A stretch of 64,000 bases of DNA from Candidatus Binatia bacterium (lineage in GTDB: Bacteria; Desulfobacterota; Binatia; UBA1149; JAJCZL01), in the NCBI GenBank assembly GCA_028278325.1, contig JANQEO010000156.1, positions 1-64,000 of the forward strand, given 5' to 3'. The position numbers and the translations under genes are program-made. Within the stretch, counting starts at the first letter, position 1; every line of letters begins with the position of its first letter. The notes below the pieces were generated by a model. It did no database searches and was not told the origin of the DNA. It was given only the letters and a program-made list of their open reading frames with translations. Below are positions 1 to 9,376 of the stretch, piece by piece.

Positions 1-498
1 GTCGCGCACCGGGCGGATGTCGACCTGGCTGCCGGGCAGGAAGGCCACGGCGCCCGAGAGGTCGACGGTGAAGCCGCCCTTGACCCGGCCGAAGATCACG
101 CCGGTCACCCGCTCGTTCTTCTCGAAGGCCTTCTCGAGCTGCACCCAGGCTTCCTCGCGCTTGGCCTTCTCGCGCGACAGCATGGCTTCGCCGTTCTTGT
201 TCTCGATGCGCTCGAGGAAGACCTCGACCTCGTCGCCGGCCACGAGTTCCGCGGGCTGGCCGGGCTGGGCGAATTCCTTCAGGGCCACGCGGCCCTCGGA
301 CTTCAAGCCCACGTCGACCACGGCAACGTCGCCTTCGATGGATACCACGGTGCCCTTGAGCACCGAGCCTTCCAGGCGCTCGACCTTGCCGAGGGACTCG
401 TCGAGCAGATCGGCGAAGCTCTCCTTGCCCAAATCGGGAGCGGGCACGGAAGCGGGTTCGGTAGATGAATCGGGAGATTGCGGGGTGGCGTTAGCCAT
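1..498 (-). CDS. rpsA: 30S ribosomal protein S1, N-terminal part (runs off the left edge)
   Basis: Only the first 166 codons are in the window; the rest lies beyond base 1. The protein starts MANATPQ and has an acidic, Pro/Ser-rich leader. The first S1 (OB-fold) repeat starts near residue 40 with GSVLKGTVVSIEGDVAVVDV, and a second one starts with RVTGVIFGRVKGGFTVDL. S1 binds mRNA on the small ribosomal subunit and helps initiate translation. A purine stretch (AAAGGA) lies about 12 bases upstream of the ATG. It lies just downstream of cmk on the same strand, the usual bacterial aroA-cmk-rpsA order, which supports the call. Nothing unusual is visible in the part seen. Confidence 0.96.
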   Translation of the reverse strand, partial: MANATPQSPDSSTEPASVPAPDLGKESFADLLDESLGKVERLEGSVLKGTVVSIEGDVAVVDVGLKSEGRVALKEFAQPGQPAELVAGDEVEVFLERIENKNGEAMLSREKAKREEAWVQLEKAFEKNERVTGVIFGRVKGGFTVDLSGAVAFLPGSQVDIRPVRD

Positions 499-613
499 GA
501 CCTAGGGTCATCCTTTCTCGTGTCATCGCGGCCGGCCGGTTGGGTCCGGCGGTCTTCCCGGCAGGTTTCGCTGCCGGGCGGGTTGCCAAAGATCCGCGGG
601 AGACGGGGGCCGC

Positions 614-1255
614 TCAGTCGCCGGAGAGACGCGCTTGCGCGACCGCAAGGACAGTCTCGAAGACGGCATCGCTGTCCATCTCCGTGGTATCCAGAACGAT
701 CGCGTCGTCTGCCGGCTTGAGCGGTGCGGCCGCGCGCCCGCTGTCGCGGGTATCGCGGTCTTGCATCTCCTGCAGGACGCGCGGGTATATAGCCTCCTCG
801 CCCCGTTCCCGCAACTCTTTCGAGCGGCGCTCGGCGCGGGCCTCCACGCTGGCGGTCAGGAAGACCTTCACCTCGGCGTCCGGGCAGACCACGGTGCCGA
901 TGTCGCGGCCGTCGAGCACGGCGCCCGCCTTGCCGCCCGGCGGCGCGGCGGCGAAGCGGCGCTGAAAGGCCAGCAAGGCCGCCCGCACCTCGCGATGGGC
1001 GGCGACCTCGGAGGCTGCCTGGCTCACCGGCTCGGCGCGCAGGTCGGCCCGCTCCAGATCCTGGGACCGGAGATCCGCCGCCTCCCGCGCGGCCGCGGCG
1101 CCGTCCGCCGGCGCAAGCCCACGGGCCAGAACCTTGGCGCCCACGGCCCTATATATGAGGCCGGTGTCCAGGAAGGCGAAGTCCAGGGCGGCGGCGAGGC
1201 GGCGGGCGAGCGTCCCCTTGCCCGCCGCCGAGGGCCCGTCGATGGCGATGATCAT
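614..1255 (-). CDS. cmk: cytidylate kinase
   Basis: The 213-residue protein is the usual size for (d)CMP kinase, which phosphorylates CMP and dCMP with ATP in the cytoplasm. The P-loop is at residues 7-15 (GPSAAGKGT). The nucleoside-monophosphate-binding signature DGRDIGTVVCPDAEVKVF is in the middle, and the lid region is rich in Arg (RDTRDSGR). The ATG overlaps the aroA stop by one base (TGATG), so translation is probably coupled. The upstream aroA and downstream rpsA make this a housekeeping operon. The start is fixed by the canonical [14 protein letters not shown]-terminus; in-frame sequence upstream is aroA read in another frame. Confidence 0.97.
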   Translation of the reverse strand: MIIAIDGPSAAGKGTLARRLAAALDFAFLDTGLIYRAVGAKVLARGLAPADGAAAAREAADLRSQDLERADLRAEPVSQAASEVAAHREVRAALLAFQRRFAAAPPGGKAGAVLDGRDIGTVVCPDAEVKVFLTASVEARAERRSKELRERGEEAIYPRVLQEMQDRDTRDSGRAAAPLKPADDAIVLDTTEMDSDAVFETVLAVAQARLSGD

Positions 1256-2592
1256 CAGGACGGCCCGGCGGTGACGCGGGCGCCGAGGCCGGTCATGGCG
1301 GCGGCGAAGTCCGGGAAAGAGGTGGCGATCGGCGCCGCGTCGTCGATGGTCACCGGCTGCTGGCTGGCCAGCCCCAGGACGAGGAAGCTCATGGCGATGC
1401 GGTGGTCGAGCGCGCTCTCGACCGTCGCGCCGCCCTGTGGCGCCGTGCCGGTGCCGTGCACCGTGAGGCTGTCCGGCCCCTCCTCCACTGCGACCCCGCA
1501 GGCCGCCAGGCCGCGGGCGACCAGGGCCAGGCGGTCGCTTTCCTTCACCCGGAGCTCGCCGAGGCCCTCCATGACCGTGGTGCCGCGAGCGCAAGCCGCG
1601 GCGGCAGCCAGGACCGGGTACTCGTCGATCATCGAGGGCGCTCGGGTGGCCGGTATCCGGATCCCCTCCAAGACACTGCTGGCGATCCTGAGGTCGCCGA
1701 CCGGCTCGCCGTTCTCCTCCCGCGGGTTCTCCACATCTATCTTGGCGCCCATCTCTCTGAGGGTGTCGATGAGGCCGGTGCGCAAGGGGTTGAGCCCGAC
1801 GCCGGGCAAAGCGATCTCGGAACCGGGGGTGATCAGGGCGGCAACCAGGGGGAAGGCCGCCGAAGAGGGGTCGCCCGGCACGCGCACCTCCTGTGGCCCG
1901 AGTTCCGGCTGGCCGGTCAGGCGGATCCGGCGTCCCTCGCCCGCCTCGCCCTCGGGGCTCACCTCCACCTCCGCGCCGAAGTGGCGCATCAGCCGCTCGC
2001 TGTGGTCGCGGGTCGGAGCCGACTCTATGACCTCGGTGATGCCGGGCGCGCCCAGGCCGGCCAGCAGGACCGCCGACTTCACCTGGGCCGAGGGCACCGG
2101 CAGCCGGTAGCCGATCGGCCTCGGCTCTGCGCTGCCGGTGATGGTGAGCGGCAGCCGCCCGCCGTCCCGCGCCTGGATCCGGGCACCCATCAAGGCCAGC
2201 GGCTCGGCGACCCGGCCCATGGGGCGCCCGGTCAGCGAGGCGTCGCCGGTGAGGGTCGCGGTCAGGGGATGGGCGGCCAAGACGCCCATGAGCAGCCGCA
2301 CGCCGGTGCCGGAATTGCCCAGGTCGAGCACCGCCTCCGGCTCGCTGAGCCCACCGATGCCCCGGCCCCAGACCCGCCAGCGGCCGTCGTCGTCGCGGGA
2401 GATCTCCGCCCCCAGGGCCCGCAGCGCCGCGGCGGTGCGCAGCACGTCCTCGCCCTCCAGCAGGCCCTCGATCCGGCTCTCGCCGACCGCCAGCGCCGCC
2501 AGCATGAGGGCCCGGTGGGAGATCGACTTGTCGCCGGGCACCCGCAGGCTGCCGGCGAGTCCTTCGCTCGGATGTGCGCTCAGGGCTGGCAT
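1255..2592 (-). CDS. aroA: 3-phosphoshikimate 1-carboxyvinyltransferase (EPSP synthase, class II type)
   Basis: This 445-residue enzyme joins shikimate-3-phosphate and phosphoenolpyruvate in the chorismate pathway. I see [10 protein letters not shown] at residues 20-29 with the PEP-contacting Lys22, and the [11 protein letters not shown] segment. It also carries RDHSE (R-x-H-x-E) and SAQVK (SAQxK), two motifs used to recognise glyphosate-tolerant class II enzymes, plus an NPLR variant of the class II N-x-T-R motif. I chose the ATG at 2592 because [23 protein letters not shown] has the normal distance to the first motif; an open frame continues 48 codons upstream but looks non-conserved. Its stop overlaps the cmk start. 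The gene is divergent from the zinc-ribbon gene at 2815. Confidence 0.96.
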   Translation of the reverse strand: MPALSAHPSEGLAGSLRVPGDKSISHRALMLAALAVGESRIEGLLEGEDVLRTAAALRALGAEISRDDDGRWRVWGRGIGGLSEPEAVLDLGNSGTGVRLLMGVLAAHPLTATLTGDASLTGRPMGRVAEPLALMGARIQARDGGRLPLTITGSAEPRPIGYRLPVPSAQVKSAVLLAGLGAPGITEVIESAPTRDHSERLMRHFGAEVEVSPEGEAGEGRRIRLTGQPELGPQEVRVPGDPSSAAFPLVAALITPGSEIALPGVGLNPLRTGLIDTLREMGAKIDVENPREENGEPVGDLRIASSVLEGIRIPATRAPSMIDEYPVLAAAAACARGTTVMEGLGELRVKESDRLALVARGLAACGVAVEEGPDSLTVHGTGTAPQGGATVESALDHRIAMSFLVLGLASQQPVTIDDAAPIATSFPDFAAAMTGLGARVTAGPS

Positions 2593-2814
2593 GGTCGAAC
2601 TCGCTTCCGCAAACCGCGTCCCCGCGCGCGCGGCGGAGTTGCGGGGCGCCCTTCCTGTAGCACAGGCGCCAGCCGGGTGAACAGCGCCGAGAAAACGGCG
2701 CCGGCCGGCCTCGTCGGAAATGACCGAAGAGGGCAAATTTGCTTTTGACAGCGCTCCAAACCCGTGGCAAACGGCTGCCCGTCATTGCCGTCAACAGTCG
2801 CCGGGGGTCTGGCC

Positions 2815-3198
2815 GTGTCGAAACCGGAATGGGGCACCAAGCGTCTTTGCCAGGCGTGCGGCGCCAAGTTCTACGATCTGCAGCGCGCACCGATCATCTG
2901 TCCCAAGTGCGGCGCGGAAGCGGACCGGGAAGGCCCGCTGAAGAGCCGGCGGTCGCGCGGCGCGGCGCCCAAGCCGGCCGAGGCGCCGAAGAAGCCGGCC
3001 AAGCCCGTGAAGGCCGAGACCGACGGCGAGGACGGCGAGGACGCCGAGGAGCTGCCCGAGGCCGACCTGCCGGACGCGGATCTGGACGACGACGTGTCGG
3101 ACGAGAGCGACGACGACCTCATCGAGGACACCTCTGAACTGGGCGACGACGACGACATGAGCGACGTGGTCGCCGGCAAGGACGAGGACGAGACCTGA
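2815..3198 (+). CDS. TIGR02300/FYDLN-acid family zinc-ribbon protein
   Basis: This small protein (127 residues) starts with GTG. The N-terminus SKPEWGTKRLCQACGAKFYD matches the alphaproteobacterial TIGR02300 family, including the FYDL motif at 19-22. CxxC pairs at Cys12/Cys15 and Cys29/Cys32 form a likely zinc ribbon. After a Lys/Ala/Pro-rich linker the C-terminal half is almost entirely Asp and Glu, as is usual for the family. Function is unknown. The GTG is chosen over an upstream ATG at 2764 because family members begin right before KPE-GTKR and a G-rich stretch lies 6-10 bases upstream. A TTGACA hexamer at 2745-2750 could be its -35 box, with no good -10. It lies next to aroA and a tRNA-Ala, an arrangement I associate with Rhodospirillales. 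Confidence 0.9.
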   Translation: MSKPEWGTKRLCQACGAKFYDLQRAPIICPKCGAEADREGPLKSRRSRGAAPKPAEAPKKPAKPVKAETDGEDGEDAEELPEADLPDADLDDDVSDESDDDLIEDTSELGDDDDMSDVVAGKDEDET

Positions 3199-3403
3199 GG
3201 CGATCCGAGCGCGGCCGGCGCGCCGGCGTGACGCCCGCCGGCCCCGGCTCAAAGCCCTCTCAAACCCGGATTTTTCGCTTGCCTTGGCGGGCGGGCTGGA
3301 CCTAAGGTCCGGCCGCGATCGCCGGGGCACCCGCAAGCGTCCGGCACCGCAGATCCCAAGGGCGCAGCCGCCGCCAGGCACAGCAACTGCCGCCCACCCC
3401 CAT

Positions 3404-3479
<76 letters not shown>

Positions 3480-3705
3480 ATTTTCTCCCAGAGATCCACA
3501 ACTTACTTTGCATCAGCAGCTTCGACGACCCGGAGTCCCTGCCCCCGACCGGCCACGCCTTCTACGGCGAAGGATTTCCCGGTTCGACGTGGCCGACGAC
3601 CTGCCGCGCTACGAGGGCTTCGCCGCCGACGGCAAACCGCCCCAACACGGCCCGGCGGACGGAGGGCCGTCGGGGCGGGAAGGCTGAGATCCGAGGCGGC
3701 CGGTG

Positions 3706-4167
3706 TCAGGCCGGTTGCACCACGTAGCCGCTTCGCCGGCTGACGGTCCGCAAGACGAGACTCGACTGAATTCGCGAAACACCGGGCAGTTGAGCAAGGC
3801 GCTCGCGATGGAAGCGCTCGTAGCTCGTCATATCCGAGGCCACCACCCGCAGGATATAGTCGGCCTGTCCGGTCATGAGCAGACATTCCAGGATCTCGGG
3901 AATGCGACTGACCGCACTCTCAAACGCGCTCAGCGAGTCCTCGCGCTGCGACACCAGACTGACCTCGATGAAGAACTCGATCGAGTAGCCGATTTTCCTG
4001 CCGTCGACGCGCGCGCCATAGCCCTGAATGATTCCCCTCTCCTCGAGCAGTTTGATCCTGCGATGGCAGGCGGAGGGAGACAGCGCGACCTTTGCCGACA
4101 ATTCCGCGACGGGTTGCCGGCTGTCTTCTTGCAGGGCCATGAGGAGCCGTCGGTCGATGTCGTCCAT
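3706..4167 (-). CDS. Lrp/AsnC family transcriptional regulator (likely regulator of ald)
   Basis: The 153-residue protein has the standard Lrp/AsnC layout. An N-terminal winged helix-turn-helix (MDDIDRRLLMALQEDSRQPV, recognition region SPSACHRRIKLLEERGII) is followed by the ligand-binding RAM domain from about residue 65, including the segment ECLLMTGQADYILRVVASDM. The start at MDDIDRR matches family N-termini; an upstream in-frame ATG would add 23 atypical residues. It is divergent from alanine dehydrogenase across a 140-bp AT-rich spacer. In many Alphaproteobacteria and Actinobacteria this arrangement marks a regulator that activates ald in response to alanine. That role is inferred from position. 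Confidence 0.92.
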   Translation of the reverse strand: MDDIDRRLLMALQEDSRQPVAELSAKVALSPSACHRRIKLLEERGIIQGYGARVDGRKIGYSIEFFIEVSLVSQREDSLSAFESAVSRIPEILECLLMTGQADYILRVVASDMTSYERFHRERLAQLPGVSRIQSSLVLRTVSRRSGYVVQPA

Positions 4168-4307
4168 GGGCGCACAACTGAGTTCGAATAATTGCCGATT
4201 ATGCAGGAAATTTTCCGAAAACACGACCAAAATCATGAAAGAAAAGGAGAAAATTCAATCATTCTTCTCATACAGTTCTTTATCACAACTTAGAGGACGG
4301 CTTCATC
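4168..4307. promoter_or_regulatory. divergent lrp/ald control region
   Basis: This 140-bp spacer is much AT-richer than its flanks. It must contain both the regulator and ald promoters. An 11-bp near-palindrome GGAAA-T-TTTCC lies at 4206-4216, close to the regulator start. Short AT-rich dyads of this kind are typical Lrp/AsnC binding sites, but I cannot show binding. A GAGGA ribosome-binding site lies just before ald. Confidence 0.45.
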
Positions 4308-5426
4308 ATGAAGGTTGGCGTTCCAAAGGAAATCAAGACTCACGAATACAGAGTCGGCCTCACGCCGGAGAGCGTTTCCGAAATCGTGAGACAGGGGCAC
4401 GAGGTCGTCATCGAGACCGATGCCGGCCTTGGCATCGACGCGACGAACGACGCCTACCGCGCGGTGGGGGCGGAGGTCGTGGACACGGCCGATGAGGTGT
4501 TTGCCAGCGCCGACATGATCGTGAAGGTCAAGGAACCGCAGGCGCAAGAACGCCGCAAGCTGCGCGAAGGACAGATCCTCTACACCTATCTGCATTTGGC
4601 GCCCGACCCGGAGCAAACGCGCGATCTTGTCGGGTCAGGCGCCGTTTGCATCGCCTACGAGACCGTGACCGACGAGCACGGCGGACTGCCCCTGCTCAAG
4701 CCCATGAGTCAGGTCGCGGGTCGCCTCTCCGTTCAGGCCGGCGCGGCGGCATTGGAAAAGGCCCATGGCGGACGCGGCGTCCTGCTCGGCGGCGTGCCGG
4801 GCGTGAAGCCCGGCAAGGTGGTCGTCATCGGCGGTGGCGTGGTCGGTTTCAACGCCGCGCAGATGGCTGTCGGCTTGCATGCCAACGTGACCCTTCTCGA
4901 CCGCGATCCGGTGGTGATCGAGCGTTTGGCCAACCACTTCGAGACCACCGCAGACGTGGTCTACTCCACGAAGGCCACGCTCGAGGAAGCGGTGAGCCAG
5001 GCCGACCTGGTGATCGGTGCCGTCCTCATCCCAGGGGCGGCGGCACCGAAGCTCGTGACCCGTGACTTGCTCGGCCGCATGAAGAATGGCGCGGTCCTGG
5101 TCGACGTCGCCATCGATCAGGGCGGCTGTTTCGAAACGTCGAAACCGACGACCCACGCGGATCCCACCTACCTGGTCGACAACATCGTTCACTATTGCGT
5201 GGCTAACATGCCAGGCAACGTCGCGCGAACGTCGACCTACGCGCTCAACAACGTCACACTGCAACATGCCCTACACCTTGCCGGCAAGGGATGGAAAGAA
5301 GCGCTCAGGCAAGACCCGCACCTCAGAAACGGGCTCAATGTCTGCGGGGGCCGTGTAACCTGCGAGCCCGTGGCCCGCGAACTGGGCTACAGCTATCTGC
5401 CGGCCGAGCAGGCGCTTGCGGCCTAG
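4308..5426 (+). CDS. ald: alanine dehydrogenase
   Basis: The 372-residue length is that of NAD-dependent L-alanine dehydrogenase, which interconverts alanine and pyruvate plus ammonia in the cytoplasm. Conserved catalytic positions are in register: Lys75 in the VKVKEP motif and His96 in YLHLAPD. The NAD-binding Rossmann loop is [14 protein letters not shown] at about 174-187. The N-terminus [20 protein letters not shown] is diagnostic. A GAGGA ribosome-binding site precedes the ATG. The gene is divergent from an Lrp-type regulator and followed by a universal stress protein and a sodium:alanine symporter, so the unit probably serves alanine catabolism. Confidence 0.97.
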   Translation: MKVGVPKEIKTHEYRVGLTPESVSEIVRQGHEVVIETDAGLGIDATNDAYRAVGAEVVDTADEVFASADMIVKVKEPQAQERRKLREGQILYTYLHLAPDPEQTRDLVGSGAVCIAYETVTDEHGGLPLLKPMSQVAGRLSVQAGAAALEKAHGGRGVLLGGVPGVKPGKVVVIGGGVVGFNAAQMAVGLHANVTLLDRDPVVIERLANHFETTADVVYSTKATLEEAVSQADLVIGAVLIPGAAAPKLVTRDLLGRMKNGAVLVDVAIDQGGCFETSKPTTHADPTYLVDNIVHYCVANMPGNVARTSTYALNNVTLQHALHLAGKGWKEALRQDPHLRNGLNVCGGRVTCEPVARELGYSYLPAEQALAA

Positions 5427-5484
5427 CACCACAAAGATCCAAGCCATAACCGCTGTCTGTCGGAACGAAAGGGAGGAACGAGAA

Positions 5485-5916
5485 ATGTCAGACGTCTTTA
5501 TCGTTGGATTCGAGGAAGCCGAATCATCACGCCGCGCGCTCGACTTCGCGGCGGAAAGAGCCAAGCGTTGCAACGGCGAAGTGCACTTGGTTTCCGTGCT
5601 CGAGTGGTCCCCATACAGCTTCCACACGCCCGAGGAGCTCAACGAACGGCACAAGCGGCGCGAGGAAGAACTCGACCGCGCTAACGGACTTCTCCAGCCA
5701 TTGGTGGAAGAGCTGAAAGCAGCCGGCGTCAAGGCCAGCAGCGAAGCCCGCCACGGTCATGCCGGGGACATCCTGTCGACCATCGCCGTGGAAAAAGGCG
5801 CGGCGCAGATCATCATCGGACGCACCGGCAGTTCGGCCTTCACCGCCAGACTCCTTGGCGGCCTGGCCATCACGCTCGCCCAAGCCTCACCGGTTCCGGT
5901 GACCATCGTTCCGTAA
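5485..5916 (+). CDS. universal stress protein (UspA family)
   Basis: This 143-residue single-domain protein starts [17 protein letters not shown] and ends with the UspA signature region [15 protein letters not shown] followed by SPVPVTIVP. The usual nucleotide-binding pattern G-x2-G-x9-G-S/T is only partly kept, with Gly in place of the final Ser/Thr, so ATP binding is uncertain. GGGAGG at 5471-5476 is a good ribosome-binding site and decides the ATG at 5485. It lies between ald and the alanine symporter with short gaps, probably in one operon. Usp proteins next to transporters often modulate them; that is inference here. Confidence 0.9.
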   Translation: MSDVFIVGFEEAESSRRALDFAAERAKRCNGEVHLVSVLEWSPYSFHTPEELNERHKRREEELDRANGLLQPLVEELKAAGVKASSEARHGHAGDILSTIAVEKGAAQIIIGRTGSSAFTARLLGGLAITLAQASPVPVTIVP

Positions 5917-5965
5917 CCGCACCGCATCTCACGAACACAGCAAATCAAAAAGGGAGGTACCGATC

Positions 5966-7486
5966 GTGTTCTATCGGCTACTGCTACTTGTGCCCACAAC
6001 CCTGGCGCTCATGACGAGTCTCGCATACGCGCAAGGTGACGGGATCGACCAGGCCATCAGCAATGTCATCGCACCCATCGTCAGCCCGATCGTCAACACG
6101 GTGTTCTATTCCGTGCCGGTTTTCGGGACCAACTTTCCGCTCATCGTCGGCTGGCTGGTGATCGCCGCCCTGGTCTTCACGGTCTATTTCGGGTTCATCC
6201 AGTTTCGCGGCTTCAGGCATTCGATCGAGCTCGTTCGCGGCGACTACCTCGACCCCAAGGATGCCGGCGAAGTGACGCCGTTCCAGGCGCTGGCGACCGC
6301 TCTGTCGGGAACCGTCGGTCTCGGCAATATCGCCGGTGTCGGCGTGGCCGTCTATCTCGGCGGCCCCGGCGCGACCTTCTGGATGATTCTCGCCGGCCTT
6401 CTCGGCATGGCGACGAAGTTCACCGAATGCATTCTCGGCGTTCGCTATCGCAACGAGTACGCGGACGGCACCGTGTCGGGCGGCCCCATGTACTACCTCT
6501 CGAAAGGGCTTTCGGAGGATGGCAAGGCGGCCCTGGGCAAGTTCCTGGCGATCTTCTTCTCGATCTGTTGCATCGGCGGCGCACTGGGCGGCGGCAACAT
6601 GTTTCAGGCCAATCAGTCCTTCGTGCAGATGTCCTCGATCATACCCTTCTTCGAAGGCAAGGGCTGGCTGTTCGGCCTGATCATGGCTGTCGTCGTGGGC
6701 GTGGTGATCATCGGCGGCATCAAGTCGATCGCCCGGGTCACCGAGAAGATCGTACCGGGCATGGCGATCCTCTATGTCGGCTCGGCGCTGATCATCATCC
6801 TGATGAACATCGGCTCGGTCATGGATGCCTTCGGCGCCATCATTTCCGGCGCCTTTGCGCCGACCGCAGTCGCCGGTGGCGCAATCGGCGCCCTGATCCA
6901 GGGCTTCAAGCGCGCCGCCTTCTCCAACGAGGCCGGCATCGGCTCCGCATCGATCGCCCATTCGGCGGTCCAGACCAAGCATCCGGCAACGGAAGGCTAC
7001 GTCGCTCTGCTGGAGCCGTTCATCGACACGGTCGTCATCTGCACCATGACCTCGCTGGTCATCATCATCACCGGGTCTTGGGTGCCGGACAGCGGCGTCA
7101 CCGGGATCGCGCTGACCTCGAAGGCCTTTGAGGCGAGCTTCTCCGGTTTCGGCTATGTCTTGGCCATCGCTGCGGTCCTCTTCGCCTTCTCGACCATGAT
7201 CTCCTGGTCCTACTACGGCCTCAAGGCCTGGACCTACCTGTTCGGCGAGGGCAAGGCCAAGGAGTTGGTGTTCAAGACCATCTTCTGCATCTTCGTGATC
7301 ATCGGGGCCTCCATGAGCCTGGGTCCGGTGATCGACTTCTCCGACGCCATGATCTTCGCCATGGCGGTCGCCAACATCATCGGCCTCTACATGCTGATGC
7401 CGAAGGTCAAGGCCTTGCTGGCGGACTATCACGCGAGGCTGGCATCGGGAGAGTTCAAGAAAGTGGGCTTGTCCAGCACCGAGTGA
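5966..7486 (+). CDS. sodium:alanine symporter (AGCS family)
   Basis: The 506-residue inner-membrane protein belongs to the alanine/glycine:cation symporter family. Diagnostic segments are [39 protein letters not shown] and [18 protein letters not shown]. About ten to eleven hydrophobic spans follow an N-terminal signal-like segment that ends near AYA-QGDG, as is common in marine members. It starts at GTG 5966, nine bases after GGGAGG (5952-5957). It is the last gene of the ald-usp unit and is followed by an intrinsic terminator. It presumably imports alanine with Na+. Confidence 0.95.
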   Translation: MFYRLLLLVPTTLALMTSLAYAQGDGIDQAISNVIAPIVSPIVNTVFYSVPVFGTNFPLIVGWLVIAALVFTVYFGFIQFRGFRHSIELVRGDYLDPKDAGEVTPFQALATALSGTVGLGNIAGVGVAVYLGGPGATFWMILAGLLGMATKFTECILGVRYRNEYADGTVSGGPMYYLSKGLSEDGKAALGKFLAIFFSICCIGGALGGGNMFQANQSFVQMSSIIPFFEGKGWLFGLIMAVVVGVVIIGGIKSIARVTEKIVPGMAILYVGSALIIILMNIGSVMDAFGAIISGAFAPTAVAGGAIGALIQGFKRAAFSNEAGIGSASIAHSAVQTKHPATEGYVALLEPFIDTVVICTMTSLVIIITGSWVPDSGVTGIALTSKAFEASFSGFGYVLAIAAVLFAFSTMISWSYYGLKAWTYLFGEGKAKELVFKTIFCIFVIIGASMSLGPVIDFSDAMIFAMAVANIIGLYMLMPKVKALLADYHARLASGEFKKVGLSSTE

Positions 7487-7519
7487 CCCCTCCGGCCAGC
7501 GAATAACCGGACGGGAGAG

Positions 7520-7546
7520 AGCCGGCGCGACCTGCGCCGGCTTTTT
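7520..7546 (+). terminator. rho-independent terminator after the alanine operon
   Basis: A perfect stem AGCCGGCGC/GCGCCGGCT (7520-7528 with 7534-7542) encloses a 5-nt loop GACCT. It is followed directly by a run of five T (7542-7546). It lies 34 bases after the symporter stop. Confidence 0.9.
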
Positions 7547-7559
7547 CCCGTCCACTCAT

Positions 7560-7821
7560 CGGCCGGCCGCGCTTGACATCGAGCGACCTCGATATCCGGA
7601 TCGAGCTCGATAGCTTTGTCCGGGGCCTACCGACCTAGCTCCGCCCAATTGGCCAGAGTATAAATCGCATGCTTCTGGGCCTCGATGTAGCCGAAGGTCA
7701 AGCGAGACCAACCCAAGGCGTAATCGGCATTTGTCTTGCGCACCCGCTCCAGACAGGCACGAGTCCTGTGATGGCGCTCCGGAGCAAAGGTCTCGTAGAA
7801 TCGACTGAACTCGGCAGGGAT
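7560..7821 (-). pseudogene. decayed TPR-region fragment (adenylate-cyclase/CadC-like regulator remnant)
   Basis: The minus strand reads FSRFYETFAPERHHRTRACL, then ERVRKTNADYALGWSRLTFG, then a TAG stop at 7627-7629. The same frame continues after the stop with APDKAIELDPDIEVA. The repeated pattern (L-E-R-V-x-x-x-x-A-D-Y-A-L-x-W and A-I-E-L-D-P-D) is that of tetratricopeptide repeats in the C-terminal parts of class III adenylate cyclases and OmpR/CadC-like regulators. There is no start codon, another stop lies upstream at 7822-7824, and no catalytic domain is nearby. I read it as a leftover of a lost gene at the junction between housekeeping and polysaccharide regions. The family assignment is from pattern only. 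Confidence 0.45.
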
Positions 7822-8371
7822 CTACTTTATCAACACCCGGCGCCGATACACCGGTGAAACCTTAGGCGCGCAAGCCACGGCCTACCTCCCCCGCTTGAAT
7901 GATCTCGAACAACAAGAGAAGCTTCGGTTATGCGCCTATCGCAAGATAGCGCAGTTCAAGCCGTTATTGTGGCTGATGCTGCTCATTGCGCCCAGTCTCT
8001 TGTTGAGCTCCCTCGTGCGTGTGGAACGGCACTTCACGGCCCAGAATGATCCACTATTTGTGGCCGTGCTCGAAGGCCTCCGGGAGTTTGCCGAGAACGA
8101 AACGGCTCACGAGCTCATAGCCCGCTTCGGTAAGATGGCCTTTGCAGTCGCGTGTGAAGAAACGGCAGAAGTCCCGCTTCATTTCAGCACGAAGAAAGGG
8201 GGTCATGTCGTGAAATTCCGACAGTCTGCCGATATCCTCGAAATAGTAGCTCAACAAGGCCTCGGTGTCGGCATTGCCATAAAGCAGCATGACATCGGGG
8301 AGAAGAAAGACATGGCAACTTTGTTTCTTATCCGCGCAGTTCTCGAAGAACCTCTCGACGACAGCCTCTAA
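7799..8371 (+). other. open frame of uncertain status, partly antisense to the SGNH gene
   Basis: A frame open from 7799 encodes a basic stretch (NTRRRYTGETLGAQATAYLP) and one strong hydrophobic segment (FKPLLWLMLLIAPSLLLSSL). It then continues antisense through the end of the SGNH gene to a stop at 8371. Only 7799-8053 would be unique sequence. It has no good ribosome-binding site, and an in-frame ATG at 7895 sits inside the basic part. It may be a remnant of a membrane protein or chance. I do not recognise it. Confidence 0.15.
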
Positions 8372-9262
8372 GATCATTCGAGCTTCACGATTGAGCTCGT
8401 CGTCTCGGAAATCGTAGAATGCGTGGTTCCTTTCCCGAAAATGTCGCACCTTTCCGCTCAAAACTCGCCGAAAGTTGGTTTCCCGAAAGATCTTTCGGGC
8501 CAGGCGCAGCATGGAGAAACTATAGGGGAAAGTGGCACTCACTTTGGACCAAACGTTGTCCGAGTCCGGCAGGAATCGCTCATGCTCCAGTTTGCCACGG
8601 GGATCTCTCGCCACGTCTCTATAATCATCCACAGTGCCGTGAAAGGGCGGCAGCAACTCGATCTCACCGGCCCCCGGTATGATGAACCGTGGCTTGAATG
8701 CGAGCTTCTCTACATCGCGGGATATGAGGAATCTGTAGCGGTTGAGATTGCGCCGAATATCGACCGGATAGATCACCAAGCCGGCATGCGGGGCGTACCT
8801 CTCGTTGTACTCGTGCCTCAACACGGCTTGATCAACGCCATATCCCCCGACGCCAAAGTTCAGTACGCGGCAAGTGGCCTTTTCCGCGACCTTGTTGGGC
8901 CAGGCATGTTCGTGATCGACTTCGGCGGAGTTGGTAAAGGAATCGCCGTAGAACTCGAAACAGATTGGGCTGTCCTTGTTGACGAGATTTGCCGGTGAGA
9001 GTCGTTCACCGAGCAGGTCGGTATCCTCCGAAAATTCGAGCCAGCCCAGCCTCTCGTCACGCAACACGAAGAACTTTTCTAGCTCTTCGTCGCTGACCTC
9101 AACGGGCCTGAAGATCCGGATTCTCCAGATCGCATAGTCTGCCGAGGCCAGGAAGAAAACGAAGCTTGAGAGTTCGATGAACGCAAGGGTCATCAGGCCA
9201 ATGACCGAATACCCCGCCACGGTCACCAGCCTGTTTCGCTTGGCTTCTGACTTCGATTTCAA
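8054..9262 (-). CDS. membrane-anchored SGNH/GDSL-like hydrolase or acyl transfer protein
   Basis: The 402-residue protein has one N-terminal transmembrane anchor (about residues 13-38) and a periplasmic SGNH-type domain. Block I is FYGDSFTNS with candidate nucleophile Ser108. A block with Gly residues reads GVGGYGVDQ, and a C-terminal GHLTEAGYELVS supplies the likely catalytic His. Such proteins remove or transfer acyl groups on surface polysaccharides. The start is TTG at 9262, with GGAG about 9 bases upstream; no better start is available. No MBOAT partner lies next to it, so a deacylase role is as likely as a transferase. It is the first gene of the surface-polysaccharide region. Confidence 0.75.
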   Translation of the reverse strand: MKSKSEAKRNRLVTVAGYSVIGLMTLAFIELSSFVFFLASADYAIWRIRIFRPVEVSDEELEKFFVLRDERLGWLEFSEDTDLLGERLSPANLVNKDSPICFEFYGDSFTNSAEVDHEHAWPNKVAEKATCRVLNFGVGGYGVDQAVLRHEYNERYAPHAGLVIYPVDIRRNLNRYRFLISRDVEKLAFKPRFIIPGAGEIELLPPFHGTVDDYRDVARDPRGKLEHERFLPDSDNVWSKVSATFPYSFSMLRLARKIFRETNFRRVLSGKVRHFRERNHAFYDFRDDELNREARMILEAVVERFFENCADKKQSCHVFLLPDVMLLYGNADTEALLSYYFEDIGRLSEFHDMTPFLRAEMKRDFCRFFTRDCKGHLTEAGYELVSRFVLGKLPEAFEHGHK

Positions 9263-9376
9263 ATAGTGCTCTCCAAACCACCCTCTAAGCGGCTGGGTGG
9301 CGGTGGCTCATAAGTTCGCTTTCGAAAATGCATAATCTGTCAGTCTCGCATGGCGTCGCAATGCCAATAATACCAT

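Noticed and set aside
614..2890. A 758-codon minus-strand open frame across cmk and aroA
   Set aside because: Only its last 214 codons are cmk. The rest is aroA read in another frame, with Arg/Gly/Pro-rich nonsense typical of GC-rich DNA.
3199..3403. GC-rich dyads (GCCGGCGCGCCGGC) after the TIGR02300 gene as an intrinsic terminator
   Set aside because: No T-run follows; such dyads are frequent by chance at this GC content.
5984..7555. A 523-codon antisense frame over the alanine symporter
   Set aside because: His/Asp/Arg-rich shadow of a well-supported membrane protein; no domain.
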